From positions 53,974,080 through 54,038,079 of the forward strand of contig OX439037.1 in assembly GCA_949317995.1 (NCBI GenBank): a DNA stretch of 64,000 nt. Direction: 5' to 3'. Source of the DNA: Acholoe squamosa (Eukaryota > Annelida > Polychaeta > Phyllodocida > Polynoidae). Positions within the stretch are counted from its first letter, which is position 1, and each line of letters opens with the position of its first letter. The notes under the pieces were generated by a model, which ran no database searches, was not told the origin of the DNA, and was given only the letters and a program-made list of their open reading frames with translations. Below, piece by piece: positions 1 through 11,541 of this stretch. The position numbers and the translations under genes were made by a program.

Positions 1-1
1 C

Positions 2-1486
2 AGTCAACAACCTCCGTATCGACAGCAGAATGTTATTGAGGGATATTTCGATGCACAAGGAAATAGAGTAGTAATACACACCAACACTGCACCGCCAACA
101 ACCAATAACTGCATATCGAACCACATCAAGCCACCAGAGAAATTTGCACACACAACAGGTGCTATGAATGCCGATACATTCATAAAGAATTTCAAATTTT
201 ATCCGAAGGCAATAGCAGAAGGAGACGAAAAAAAGCACTGAAACTTACTAAGAAGTTGCCTGGACGGCAAAGCACTAGCTTGGTTCGATAATAATGTCAG
301 AGATAACGACTTCAAGCTGGACAACCCAGACATCATCTACGCCGAATTTCTCGCACACTTCAAAGGCGAGACGCCACAAAGCATCATGGAAGGATGGAGA
401 AACAGAAAGCGCCAGCCCAATGAAACAATCTCACAATACTGCACAGAAATGCAGATACTATTAAATAACAGTGACCAGAACGATGCAGGTAAGCTCGAAG
501 CCATGATTAAGGGTCTAGGGGATGACATGGCAAGCTTACTACACTTTGACACAAGCATCAAGACCCTAGAGGACGTTGAAAGAGCAGCAGTAAGAATAGA
601 ATTGCAGCAAAAAGCCCAACTGAAATTCATTGAATCAAAGAGAAAAGAAGAAAAGAGACTAAATCAGATGAAGGATTGGAACTTTCCAAGAGAAAACAAC
701 TGTTGTTACAATGACGACAGAAAATATGACAGAAGAGACCAAAATTACAACAATAAATCTCGAGAATCTAGACGGGACAATTACGACAAACAACGCAATG
801 ACAATAGACACGGAAGATCAAACGACAGATATGAAGACAGGAATGACTACCGCCAATCAAGGAGTGGAAACAGAGATTATTACTTAAATTCCAGATCTAG
901 GTCTGGTAACCGGAGTTATCAGGGATCAAGATCGAGATCAGAAGGAAGATACCAAGACCGCAACAGCGATCGCAACAACGACAGAGAATATGATAATAAG
1001 AATCATTGTGATTCGAGAAGGGACAACAATAAGGGTTACAACGGCAACGATGACAAATGAAGTAGCAATAAAGGAAATAGCAATAGAAATTTCAATAAAC
1101 AAGAAGGTAACAGAAGATACAATGACGATCCTAGTAAGTCAGAAAAGGACAGAAAATACAATAGAAGATTCAACAACATGCAGGCGGAAAACACCATACA
1201 GGACGCCCAGGAGGAGAGTGATCATTACAGTGAGGATGATACTCAAGAAAATAGCAATAACAAATAGGTTTCAGGGAGAATCGGCAAAAGACCCACCGAT
1301 GGATCCCCGATGGGCATCAACATGCTCAATGCCACACAACTTGATGAAATCTAAACAACCACAATAGACAGTTTAAAGTCAGACCAAAATGACTCAGACA
1401 CAGAAAGTGAAGATGAAAATAAATTATTCCTGACACTCAAGAAACGTGTACGCAAGCAGTTGGTATCCTGTACCAGCAGTTAAAAT
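2..1486 (+). pseudogene. gag: Gag-like polyprotein remnant
   Basis: The reading frame is open from the window edge and broken by stops at 239-241, 1058-1060, about 1265 and about 1352. The first part (to about base 620) resembles a retrotransposon capsid region, with a 'LDGKALAWFD'-type segment and a helix-rich stretch. The second part, about 700-1250, is extremely rich in Arg, Asp, Asn, Ser and Tyr, like the basic nucleic-acid-binding tail of a Gag that lacks a classical CCHC knuckle; I see no CX2CX4HX4C. The tail ends in an acidic run. The next module (protease) is in another frame, so pol was probably reached by frameshifting or the copy has suffered an indel. Confidence 0.75.
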
Positions 1487-2033
1487 CCGAGCACCATTAG
1501 AAGATGGAGTCCTAGACTTAAAAGCGGAAGGAAAAATAAAAAAAGCATTAATAGATACAGGAGCAACACTAAGTTTCATCACTAAATCCATGTATCACAA
1601 AATACATCAAATGAACCCAAATGTGTACAGACAACCAACCAACATGACATTCCAATAAGCAGATTGTAGCAAAGTAACAGCGAAGTCAGCAGTGAGAATA
1701 AACATGAAAATTGGCAAGGAAACAGTAAATTTCCTACTGTACATAATGGAAGAACTAAACCTACCAATAATCCTAGGACTAAATTTCATCAGAAAATACA
1801 GCGGTTCGATCAAATGCATAGACTCAAGGGAGAAAGTATCAACCAGTATTATGTTAATAAAGAATACCATCGTACCACCAAATTCACAACTGCAAACGAC
1901 AGGAACCGTAGCCTCACATGTAAACTTATCAGGAGTGATAGGAATAACCGAAAACAACCACCATGAAAAAGAATATGTATTGAAACACATCATGGTCAAA
2001 CCAAAATAACAACTTGATAAGTCATTATAGCAA
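1446..2033 (+). pseudogene. pol: Retropepsin-like aspartic protease region
   Basis: An ORF at 1446-1658 carries the motif ALIDTGATLSF, the single Asp-Thr-Gly active site of retroviral aspartic proteases. After a stop at 1656-1658 the same frame continues at 1692-2009 with a hydrophobic 'PIILGLNFI' segment, matching the second conserved ILG-type motif of retropepsins. Two further stops (2007-2009 and about 2028) precede a frame change into the reverse transcriptase. The position between gag and RT is the canonical one. The breaks make this copy non-functional. Confidence 0.8.
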
Positions 2034-4084
2034 ACGTCACAGAAGAACAAATCAAAATACCAAAGTTCACCCCAGTCGGAATTTTTAACCCACTACAAGA
2101 TGAAACCCAATTAATACCACTAGAATATCCAAAAGAAAAACAACCAGTCTTCACCCCTATAAACTGTGGAGAAGAAGTTCTGAAACATCTCAGAGGACCA
2201 AATGAAAAGCTAAAATACAAAATAAATGATGAATTGACATCAATCCAAAAAGAACAACTGGAAGAAGTATTGATGAGGAACAGAGAAGCCTTTGTAACCA
2301 ACGAGAACGTCATTAGAAAGAAAATAGACTCTAAAATCAGATTAGAACTAAAGGACAAAAACAATATAGCATGTAAACCCCCATACAGACTGTCACCAAG
2401 GAAAGAGGAAATAATGAGAGAACAACTGGAAAAGCAGATAATGCAAGGAGTTATTTCACCACTAGAGTATCCAAGTGAGTTCAATTCACCAGCATTCTTA
2501 GTACCAAAGCCAGGAATGGAACACTCCAAACCCGATAGTTGGCGCATAGTCATAGACTATCGTAACGCCAATAAATGCCTCAAGACCTTTTCATATAGTT
2601 TCCCACGAGCTGAAGATCTAATAAACACCATTGGAGAATCAGAAGCAAAATATTACAGCAAAATGGACATATTCGCCGCATACCACCAAATCCCATTGGC
2701 AGAAGAGTCAAAATACATAACAGCATTCTCAGCAAATGGGAAACGTTATGTAATGAATTCCATCCCTATGGGAATGAACATAAGTGGACTCAGATATCAG
2801 GATATAATGGAATGCCTAATAGCAAAATGCAAATACCGTAATGCATGTGCTTACGTGGATGATATAGTCATGTACAGCCCAACTTGGGAAAGACACCTGC
2901 AAGACTTGGACGAAGTGATGAAAATAGTGATCAAGGGAAATCTGAAATTTAAACCACAAAAATGCGAATTCAGATTCAAAAGAATAGACTTCTTAGGCTT
3001 CAGAATATCTGAAAAAGGAGTCTCACCATCACCAAATAAAATATGCCCACTCAAGGTCGCCGGAATTCCACAAAACAAATCCGAAGTGAAGAGCTTCAAC
3101 AGAATGGCAAATTTTTATAAGAAATTTGTTAAAGACTTTGCAAAGGTAATGTCACTACTTTATAAACTGACCACAGACAATGCGCCATTTATCTGGACAT
3201 CCGATTGCCATAGAGCATACGAGACAATAAAGAAGGCGATAGACGAAGATGCTTTCTTAAAGTTTGCAGACCACTCGAAGGTATTCGTTATCTTCACTGA
3301 CGCTTCAAAGTATTCAATCGGAGCTTGCCTGACACAAAAAGACGAAAATGGATTCTATAGACCAAACGAATGGGTGGGTAGAGCTCTGACAGATCAAGAA
3401 AAGCGATATTGCACAACAGACCGCGAAATGATAGGGGTCGTGTATGCAATCAGTAAATTCTACCGTTACACTGAATTCTCTTATTTCACTATATACTCAG
3501 ATCACACAGCCCTAGTCTCACTATTCAACAAAAAGGAAGCAATCACGAATGGCAGACTGGCAAGATAGCTAGATTTGTTCATGTCATGCGACTTCACAGT
3601 AAAATACCTAGCAGGGAAAGCAAACATAATAGCGGACTACTTATCCCGAATCAGATATCCACAGCAGGAGGATGAACTACTACCAAGACAAACACAAGGA
3701 AAGGTCGTCATACCACTCAAGGAGACCAAATTCTCCGACATCACTATCACTAAATCATTCCACAAAGACGACATAACACCCAATACTCCAATACTGCATT
3801 TCAAACCCAGATCAATATTGAAGGACGGAGAAACATGGGGAGATAAAGCAAAGAAAGCAGGATACACGTGCACCGGAAAATACAAAAAATCAAGAAGGTC
3901 GAAAGCCTCAACAAAGGAGCACAAATTAAATGCAATCACAAGAGCAAAGGCAATGCAAGAAAAGGACCCCACCATAACATATAAGGATTCTTCGAAGCTC
4001 CAGACGGAGTCTGAACCCAGAAAGAGGGGTAGACCTGCCAAAAAGCTCAAACCCGCAATTTCGAGATCCGCAGCCAAGATCTAG
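2030..4084 (+). pseudogene. pol: Reverse transcriptase and RNase H of Ty3/gypsy type
   Basis: The longest open stretch is 2234-3568 (about 440 codons). It shows the RT motifs in order: WRIVIDYRNAN, KMDIFAAYHQIPL, FLVPKPG, the catalytic YVDD near base 2855, and FLGFRIS. The RNase H domain follows with IFTDAS and a late YSDHTAL block. A single stop at 3566-3568 interrupts it, and the same frame resumes with the tail of RNase H ('YLAGKANIIADYLSR'), which is typical of Ty3/gypsy. A basic linker to the integrase runs to the stop at 4082-4084. Assignment to Ty3/gypsy is firm from domain order and motif style; I cannot name the clade. Confidence 0.92.
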
Positions 4085-6171
4085 AATAATTGCCAAAGCA
4101 GCTCCACTCGCAGAGAAATCGATCATAGAACTTTCAAAACACAATAAGCTAACGCCAACAAGAGAGGACCTTATTAAGGCCCAAGGGAAGGACGATTTCT
4201 GTACCAACATGAGGAGTTACATAGAAAACAGCAAGCTACACGAGGACAACCACCTTAGCAGACAGATACTGTTGGGACACGACAACTTCATTGTCATCGA
4301 CAACATACTGTTCAAAATGAATTCCTCAATCTTCAGTCGACAAAGAGAATTAGAACTACAAGTTTTCATATAAAAAATATGGACCCATAGATTAATCGAG
4401 ACACTGCATAATGCTCCATTGGGAGGACATTTAGGCATAATAAAAACATATAGGCTGATTAGATATAGGTATTTCTGGCCCAACATGTTCACCGACGTAA
4501 CCAACTACGTTGGAACTTGCCACACATGTCTGATCACAAACAAGAAACCCAAGCGCTTGAAACTACCAATGAAAATAAGAGAGCCAATACTCACCACGTA
4601 CAGTCATGTCACTGTAGACAGTATAGGACCTTTACCTGATTTTGTTTGTTTGTTTGTTTCTTTAGTTTTACGTCCGGGGGCCATCGAGGAACTCAGACAT
4701 TCAAGGTTTCTCGGACATTAAGTCCTTTCTTTTCTTTTTGGACAGGTATTTATATGCTGCTTGCCCGACACAGCAGTGACCGAATCTATTAATGACCGAA
4801 CCTATGAGATGAATGACCGAATCTATGAGGAGGGTTGAGGGGGAAAACCGCTACCGGGGCTTCATTCCCCTACTCTTTTCGAAGGATAGCAAGTGTTCTT
4901 TTATTTGCCTGGTCCCATAGGCAGGGCCAGACAAACCACGGCCTTTGATCACTCAGACGTGGTTCACTGAGGGGGAGTCCCATGGCAAAAGACAAGCATG
5001 TAAGCCCAGGCCCGCATATGGACACCAGCTGCCCACATGCTCACCCCAAGACACAAGAAACCCCAAGTTTGTCGCCTTTTACGAATCTGGTATGCCCACT
5101 GTTAGTATGGAAGGAGATTTCTCCTTGTGGACTCTCAATGAAGTTATTCTGCTCCTTCATGCCCTCACATGAAGGTCCCCACTCCACAGGGGGACCTTTA
5201 CCTGAAGCAAGGAACGGAAGCAAGTACATACAGGTAGTCGTGGACCACGCATCCAAGCATATCACCGCATGGGACTGCAAAGAATTGAGCAGCGCATCAT
5301 TCATATTAGACTACATCGACAAGGTAATTTGTATACATGGACTACAAAGTGTACTCATGAGTGACAATGGATCAATCTTCACATCAAAATTGACAAAATT
5401 ATTCTGTTCAAAATTCGGAATTAAACAGGTTTCGGAAGTGCACTACACTCAAAGAGTCAAAGATGGTGTGAAAGAAGTAATCAGGCAATAGAAAACGCCC
5501 TGAGGTCATATATTTACAAAGACCAGAAAAACTGGAATTTGTACCTACAATCAGTAGTTTTCAGCCTAAACAACACGGTTAGTAAGGCCACTGGTTACTC
5601 ACCCAATTTCTTGATTTTCGGGAAACAAGCACTGCTACCAACGGACTCAGCGTTGGCCCTGTTTAACAAAACAGAATTCAAAGATGAAAAGGAAATGGTT
5701 ATACACATGATAAAGCAAAGAGAGTCAGCTCAGAAAATCACCTCAGATAATCTGAGAAACTGCCATGAGATCATGAAAGAAAGGCATGACAAGACAATAA
5801 GATCCATCACCGCCTACGACCTAGATGACATAGTATATATGTACGTTCCCAACTTGCTGGCACCAAGCACCAGTAAAAAACTTCAACCAACATATGCAGG
5901 ACCCTATATGGTCACAGAAGTATGCTCTCCACACACAGTACATTTAAGACGTTTGTCAGACGGCAAAACAACCCAGAAATCAATCAATATTGAACGCCTA
6001 AGGAAACCTTCAAGTTATGCCTCACAAAGGGCAATTCTAAAAAGGCTAGAGAGGCCAGCATCTATGGGAAAGTTGTCAGACCCAGACATAATTGGACATG
6101 CAAAACTGTCATGTAGTGACATAACAAAGTCAAAAATCATGAAATCAAGGCGCAAGAGAACAAAGACCTAG
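4083..6171 (+). pseudogene. pol: Integrase, split by a SINE insertion
   Basis: The N-terminal zinc-binding HHCC domain is at about 4400-4540, with two His around GGH and the pair CHTC. The catalytic core starts just before the insertion with TVDSIGPLP (first Asp) and resumes after it with VLMSDNGSIF (second Asp) and a GxxE glutamate near 5473. The C-terminal part (5539-6171) includes a GPY-type module ('YAGPYMVTEV') as in gypsy and retroviral integrases. Breaks are a stop at about 4371-4373, the SINE at 4640-5191, a stop at 5489-5491 and a frame change after it. The gene ends at a TAG at 6169-6171. Confidence 0.88.
4640..5191 (-). mobile_element. SINE-like insertion in the integrase, flanked by a 14-bp target duplication
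   Basis: The 14 bases GGACCTTTACCTGA occur at 4626-4639 and again at 5192-5205, exactly bracketing 552 bp that do not belong to the integrase. The left edge is a TTTG repeat, which on the minus strand would be a CAAA-type tail, so the element is probably inserted in minus orientation. A second copy lies at about 35409-35815 and shares most of the body. Target duplication plus simple-repeat tail fits LINE-mobilised retroposition. Confidence 0.85.
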
Positions 6172-6601
6172 GATTATTCCATAGAGCAAACTGAATCATC
6201 TGAAAATTGTAACTTTCCAGTAGGTATGAGTGTACACCTATAATGTATTCAATGTAAATATCAACATTGGAAAAGTTCTATTATGCGTAACAATGCGCAT
6301 CAATTGTCATGAAGGACACTCATGTCTGGTATGGTAGACCATTAGTGACATCAGTCTAAAAATAACCCATATGGCAAGAGACAAAGGCTGATAGGGTGAT
6401 GAAGCGGCAAGGGTTTCCAAACAGCCTGAAAATAGCGTCCTATGGCCAAAGACTGTGGTATTGATTGATTGATTGATTTGTGTTTTACAGCACTTTAGCA
6501 GCACTAAGTGGCTATCCCGTGCTTCACAGGTTGATAATTTAACAGAGGAATGTGTCAGTGCCCGCGCATGTGCACCACACACATCCTGTATTCCCCTCAG
6601 T

Positions 6602-6646
6602 GAGGCTGTCCGCATTCAACTCAGCCGTTGAATACGGACAGCCTCA
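6602..6646. repeat. Inverted repeat (19-bp arms)
   Basis: The arm GAGGCTGTCCGCATTCAAC is followed after 7 bases by GTTGAATACGGACAGCCTC; the arms pair with one mismatch. The 'TTGAATACGG' core also appears in the hairpin at 23767-23920. Confidence 0.75.
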
Positions 6647-7439
6647 CCTCTGGGAATATGATCCTAAATTATTCACTGATCGTTGACATTTGCTTATGTA
6701 TTTGTTGCTCTTTGTTAATAAAATAGGTATTGTTTAAACCTATGAATGGTTGGCACGTACGGCCTTCCTTAATAACAAAGAGATGAGACCATGGACGCAT
6801 GAGTCAACTCATAAAAATATATGTTAATTAGGAGCAGCACCAGCCAGTAAGGCCAAGAGTGGAAAGATTAACACGAGAATTAGCCAGCTCGCGTCGCCAC
6901 TCGGTGACTGTCAATAAAAAGTGAGGTATCCACTATAAATAATAGATAACTAGGCCCCTCAACAAGACCTTGTTAGCATAACACTTGACATCGGTTGCAA
7001 GATAACCAGCGCTGTTGAACCATGGCAGGAGAAATGTTCCAGTGGGCTATAGCCAACAGGTGAGATTTTGTGCACTTGCTATAAGTATATCACTCGGGAA
7101 TCTTGAAACTGTAAGGGTTTAGCTTTGGATCCATGGTAGTGCTCAGGTATGGAATAATTCCCTCTGAGACCATGTCCTAACCCCCATCCTATCAGTAGTC
7201 CTCTATATAGCGGTTTGTCACACGTATTGCATAGACGGATGTCACTATTATATTAAATGGTCAGACCTATCACAGACAGGAATAACCTTGGAAATGTAAC
7301 TATTTAACATATATTATTTAAGATCATATACCTTTACCTGAAAGCTTAGCCTGCTTAGTAAAATACCATATTTATTTTATTTTTCTTAAGCCACAAAGAA
7401 ATCAAGCACTACCCCTGAAACAGTAGTCATTTCTTGGGA

Positions 7440-7479
7440 ACGTCCATGCCTTGGACTGTCGAGTCCAAGGCATGGACGT
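7440..7479. repeat. Perfect 18-bp-arm hairpin
   Basis: ACGTCCATGCCTTGGACT and its exact reverse complement are separated by a 4-base loop (GTCG). It lies about 50 bp upstream of the ORF that opens at 7529. The sequence is not T-rich and no role is evident. Confidence 0.85.
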
Positions 7480-7528
7480 AATTGGCCCCGAAGGACTAAG
7501 CGCCTTTGACCCAATAAGCGCGATGTAA

Positions 7529-8185
7529 CTAATATATGAGAATCAACACCTATTCGTCAACATAGATGAAACCACACTGGAAGGAGTCTTTACTCGTCCT
7601 GTGGTAATTAGAAATGTAGATCTGTGCAAGCCGGTCGACTCAGCAATAGTTTATGGAGAAATATCGAAACTGATAAGATTCAATCCTGTAGAGATGAACC
7701 TAAGAGAGTGGAAGGAGCCCATAGCTAAGCTGGTATGCCTCTTGGGAGCCATAACATTGGTTGAAAGCTTCAAGATAGAAGCAAAGGCAGCACCCTGGCT
7801 AAACGGTATAGGCCGCCAGAGCCTAGCTTTCACCTTTATGTGTAGCACAGTTGCGACATACAGGAGGCAGTACGCCTACTGGAAGTCGCGATCCGAAGGA
7901 ACCTGGCATCACGCGTATGGCGACAGGTATAAACATTATAGAGAGAAAGAACCTTTACAAAATTTAATAGCACTTTTGAGAGAAAGAGAGCATGTTTTAG
8001 AGGAATATATTATCTTAAGAACCAAACCCCCCTACCAACTCACATTAAACCCGTTACAGGAACACTCGCACACACACCCCCAAGCACATATCACAAAGTC
8101 ATTCGCCCACCAGCAGGTGTGGTGGCAAGACATACTCACACACGATAAATCACAACACCACACACAGTCTATTGGAGTAACATAG
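7529..8185 (+). CDS. Unidentified ORF between pol and env
   Basis: The frame is open from 7529 to a TAA at 8183-8185 (about 218 codons), with no ATG near its start, so it may begin in an upstream exon or be a 5'-decayed gene. The middle has a hydrophobic run (about 7715-7755, 'IAKLVCLLGAITLV') and the C-terminal half is rich in His, Gln and Thr. I do not recognise the family. It lies immediately upstream of the env signal peptide at 8219. It could be an accessory gene of the retroelement or a decayed fragment of something inserted. The length of the open frame is the main evidence. Confidence 0.45.
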   Translation, partial: LIYENQHLFVNIDETTLEGVFTRPVVIRNVDLCKPVDSAIVYGEISKLIRFNPVEMNLREWKEPIAKLVCLLGAITLVESFKIEAKAAPWLNGIGRQSLAFTFMCSTVATYRRQYAYWKSRSEGTWHHAYGDRYKHYREKEPLQNLIALLREREHVLEEYIILRTKPPYQLTLNPLQEHSHTHPQAHITKSFAHQQVWWQDILTHDKSQHHTQSIGVT

Positions 8186-8218
8186 ACATATTAGGACAAG
8201 ATGCATACACCATCCAGA

Positions 8219-10266
8219 ATGGTCACAATGCAAATTCTGGTAAGTCTACTGACTTTGTTCCACATGACATCCTGTTCAGAAGTTGTAGTTAGACAGAACT
8301 ATGGAGTTCTTCAGGAAAGAGACAACCTCAATGTTACATGGCGTAACATTATTAGACTTTGAGTTTGTAATTAATTTCAAACTATTCAGAACAATGCCAA
8401 AACCTATCAGACTTAGTGAAGCTTTGCTCGACAGAGAACACTACAGTCTAATACACACAAAGCTATTCCAAATTGACGACATGATAGAAGTAGAACATAG
8501 AAGAATGCTAGGCTAAACAAGCAGCTAGATAATCATTCTCAAAAACACGAGAGAATGAAATGAGCTATCCTACAACTAATAGGCGATTTATTAAGATCAA
8601 TCATAGGCCTGGCAATGCAACCAGAGTATGATACGCTCGCCCAGAAGGTAGACCAAATCAGCAACGCCGCAATGCTTGAATTTGGAACTTTCAAAGAAGT
8701 ATCCCAAACCATTTTCGACCTGGCAGACTTTAACTACAATTCGCTACTATCTCAAATCACAAGACAAAATTTGACAGACATGACTTTAGATTTCGTTCAA
8801 GATTCTATTAATAAAGTAGAATACAATATGACTTACCTCTACAACGCACTACTAACTAAAGTATACTTTAACGACAGAAATTATATGCTAGTCTACTCAG
8901 GCATAATGAAACTACTCACAATGAAACGCTATAAAGAGAGATTAGGGAATCTATTACATCAAATGGAACTGCTAAAGACAGGGGAACTTTCATCAATAAT
9001 AATGCCCGTAAACACCCTAGAATCAACACTAAGCAGACTGAACGGATCATTAAAGAACAGTAACATCAGCTTGAGAATATGCAATCTTCCAAACTCATAT
9101 TACTACCAAAAGAATATGGTCACAGGACACATTAGACACAATTCCATAAGACTAAGATTGAAACTACAACTTTATTCAAAGAACGAAGTGTACGACGTGT
9201 ACAGAATAGAAATCATACCAGTGCCAATCAAACCACACCATAGCACAAGCAACAGTTACACTAGGTTAGCTACAGAACACAACAGCCTAGCTATATCCAG
9301 TAAGGTAGGACTATACGCAGAAATGAATAATGATCTTCAATCTCTATGTCACACGGACAGGACAATGATATGCCCACTATCTATTCCCATTAGAAATGTT
9401 AGCAACCCCACATGCTTGCTCGCACTATTCTTTGACCATGCAGGAATGATTCACGAATTATGTAACTTTGATATAATTCAACCCCGCACAACACTAGCAC
9501 AACACTAGCACCCATAGCGACACCCATAGGACTAGACGAATTCATAGTAAGAACTGTCGAACCCATATCCGTAATGACATGCAACAACTAATCGAGAATA
9601 ATTCATATTCTTGGATCACACTTTATTACTAAAATTCCATGTCAATGTAAAGTGTTGACTGGCGGAATGATATTAACAGGTAACAACATATCGTGTGAAA
9701 TCAAATCATTCAAAGGACAAGTAGTGTACCATACGTATAATTTGCCCATAATACATAACTTCAGCAGCAGATTGTTAAATATCTCAGGTTCAAGAACATC
9801 ATTAATACCCTTCATATTCAAATCAAAAGAGTTAAGCATGCTACACAAACACTTAGACATGGAGAAAACAACTCTCACAACACACGCATTAGATTTAAGA
9901 AACACAGCTAAATCTATTAGAAATAAGGCTCACTCTTTGGACCATTATAAAAGTCTATTGTCAGCAATGGATTCCATAACATCACACCCATTGTTGGAAG
10001 GTCTAGGTATAGCCTTATCAGTATGCTCGCTACTGATATGTCTGTACTTATGGAGAAAAATAACAATTTTTCTGCTCAGCAAACATACTAAATATATGAA
10101 TCTAACAGCATGGAAATCAGTCTTCAAGTCGCTTGACACAGTAAATAAGAATTCTGACAAAACTCTGAAAACCAAACTATCAATAATGAACACCAGCAAT
10201 AGATTTCACGGTAGTGTTGGTATTGATCATGATTATTTATATCATAATAAAGATAATGAAATGTAA
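8219..10266 (+). pseudogene. env: Envelope-like glycoprotein remnant, multiply broken
   Basis: It starts with a Met followed by a hydrophobic signal-peptide-like segment (8219 or 8228). The frame is interrupted by a stop at 8360-8362 with a local frame change (pieces in another frame to 8516), then a stop at 8561-8563. That stop sits at the end of a short basic stretch, directly before a hydrophobic segment, the layout of a cleaved class I fusion protein. The long piece 8615-9508 has several N-glycosylation motifs and ends at a stop. A frame change leads to 9652-10266, which has a transmembrane helix near base 10005-10060 and a cytoplasmic tail. The overall plan resembles env genes of insect errantivirus-like elements. 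I cannot assign it to a viral family from sequence alone. Confidence 0.72.
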
Positions 10267-10267
10267 A

Positions 10268-10690
10268 ATAGCCAAACGCATGACTGGAAAGCCAGTAGAG
10301 ATTAATATGCCATATACCGCATTAAAGCTGTACAGAAAATGAAATAGTATTATTATTCCACTCACATCATTCAGGTATGAACCAAATATATTCAAAATAA
10401 ACTCACGAACACCGATGCTGAACGTTCGGCAAAGTGGCTGTCTGAGGCAACACCTCGAGCTGATGTGGGCACTTGAAAACAAAATCTCGTTAACATTAAG
10501 TGAAAGGTCAATCATGGAAATTGTATTACCTAACAAGGTATACATCCCAATCAAACAACGATTCCAAATCTTGAAATCATTAAGGGACCATGAATATCCC
10601 AGATTCAGATTGGTAATCATTTGCAATGGCAAACACCATCAGCTGCCCTCAGCAACGCTTGACAATGTAGTAACAGACAGCAATGTATAA
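10268..10690 (+). pseudogene. Short unidentified reading frame downstream of env
   Basis: A frame runs from just after the env stop to a TAA at 10688-10690, broken by one TGA near 10341. The uninterrupted part from the ATG at 10415 is 91 codons. There is no recognisable motif. It may be another accessory frame of the element, or simply non-coding DNA that happens to be open. Confidence 0.25.
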
Positions 10691-10722
10691 ACACATAACA
10701 ATTGTATATTCATTTCTAGAAA

Positions 10723-11380
10723 ATGAGGTAAGAAAACTGGTGAGTTAACAAATGCACCGTCCCATAGACATTGCGGCATGCAATTATTCCACATATAACT
10801 GTAAACTCATACCAATATATTTATTTTGTATAGCGATGACGAAACCCCAGACTACCCCAGTTTTTGGTCTAACCGTAGCGGCTATGGCATTCAGACAGAT
10901 GCAGACATAGACCGTGAGGTAGACGTGGTACACAACCGGGATGTCTTCGGGGAATCGTCTCTGATGAGACGACCCAACTGGGACGCCCTCCAGAAGACAT
11001 CACTCCGCCTGAAAGCGTGGAGGTCAACCGGAGAGAGCCCAGCGGATGCCTGGGACAGGGACACGGCACCGGACTGCACGGACAGCCTGATGGACGTGAC
11101 CTCACCCCAGGGCTCTCCAGAGGGACCGCCCATCCTCTCACCTATAACAAAAAAACAAGATGACGACGAAAATGCTCAGGAAGCCTGGGAGGTAGAAACG
11201 TCTGCCCCTGCAGTAAGCAACCCTGTAAGCTTCGCAAATATATCAGCTGTTCCAGTAGCCGTCGTCGCCCATCTAAAGATGTTCACCGTTGACGACGACT
11301 GGGGCGAGATCAACAGCTATGATCTCTTTGCATCCTTTGACGATTGCGAAGAGAACGTCCATGCATTAAATCTGCAATGA
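10723..11380 (+). CDS. Intact spliced ORF (183 aa) downstream of env, unknown function
   Basis: Proposed model: exon 1 is ATG AG (10723-10727), the intron is 10728-10833 (GTAAGA donor; pyrimidine-rich acceptor ending TATAG), and exon 2 is 10834-11380 ending in TGA. The joined frame is 184 codons including the stop, with no interruption, and starts MSDDETPDY. The frame of exon 2 has no usable ATG at its own start, which supports the splice. The protein is acidic with many Asp, Glu, Ser and Pro, has a Pro/Ser-rich middle (about residues 85-115) and an acidic C-terminus with DDDWGE, so it is probably disordered. Base composition is visibly GC-richer than the flanking retroelement. An AATAAA follows at 11536. 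I do not recognise a family. Confidence 0.55.
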
Positions 11381-11535
11381 AAGCATGACTTTGAGATGCA
11401 GAACAATACTGACATTTTTGTTTTCAGCGCAGATATGCATGTATCTACATGTACTGGTCTACACACATAAATCGCCATCCTATATTAGGTATGAATGGAC
11501 CAAACAATGAACTGATATCACAAATTAATATACTC

Positions 11536-11541
11536 AATAAA
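11536..11541 (+). promoter_or_regulatory. AATAAA polyadenylation signal
   Basis: A canonical hexamer about 155 bp after the stop codon of the spliced ORF at 10723-11380. It could serve that transcript or the retroelement. No other support. Confidence 0.4.

Larger units (their letters stand above)
6172..7528. other. Non-coding spacer between integrase and the downstream ORFs
   Basis: There is no coding signal. It contains an ATTG repeat at about 6462-6477 followed by SINE-like sequence with a 'gtgttttacagcac' motif, then the two hairpins listed separately. For a retroelement with env, a gap of about 1.3 kb is unusually long; part of it is inserted repeat. Confidence 0.5.
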
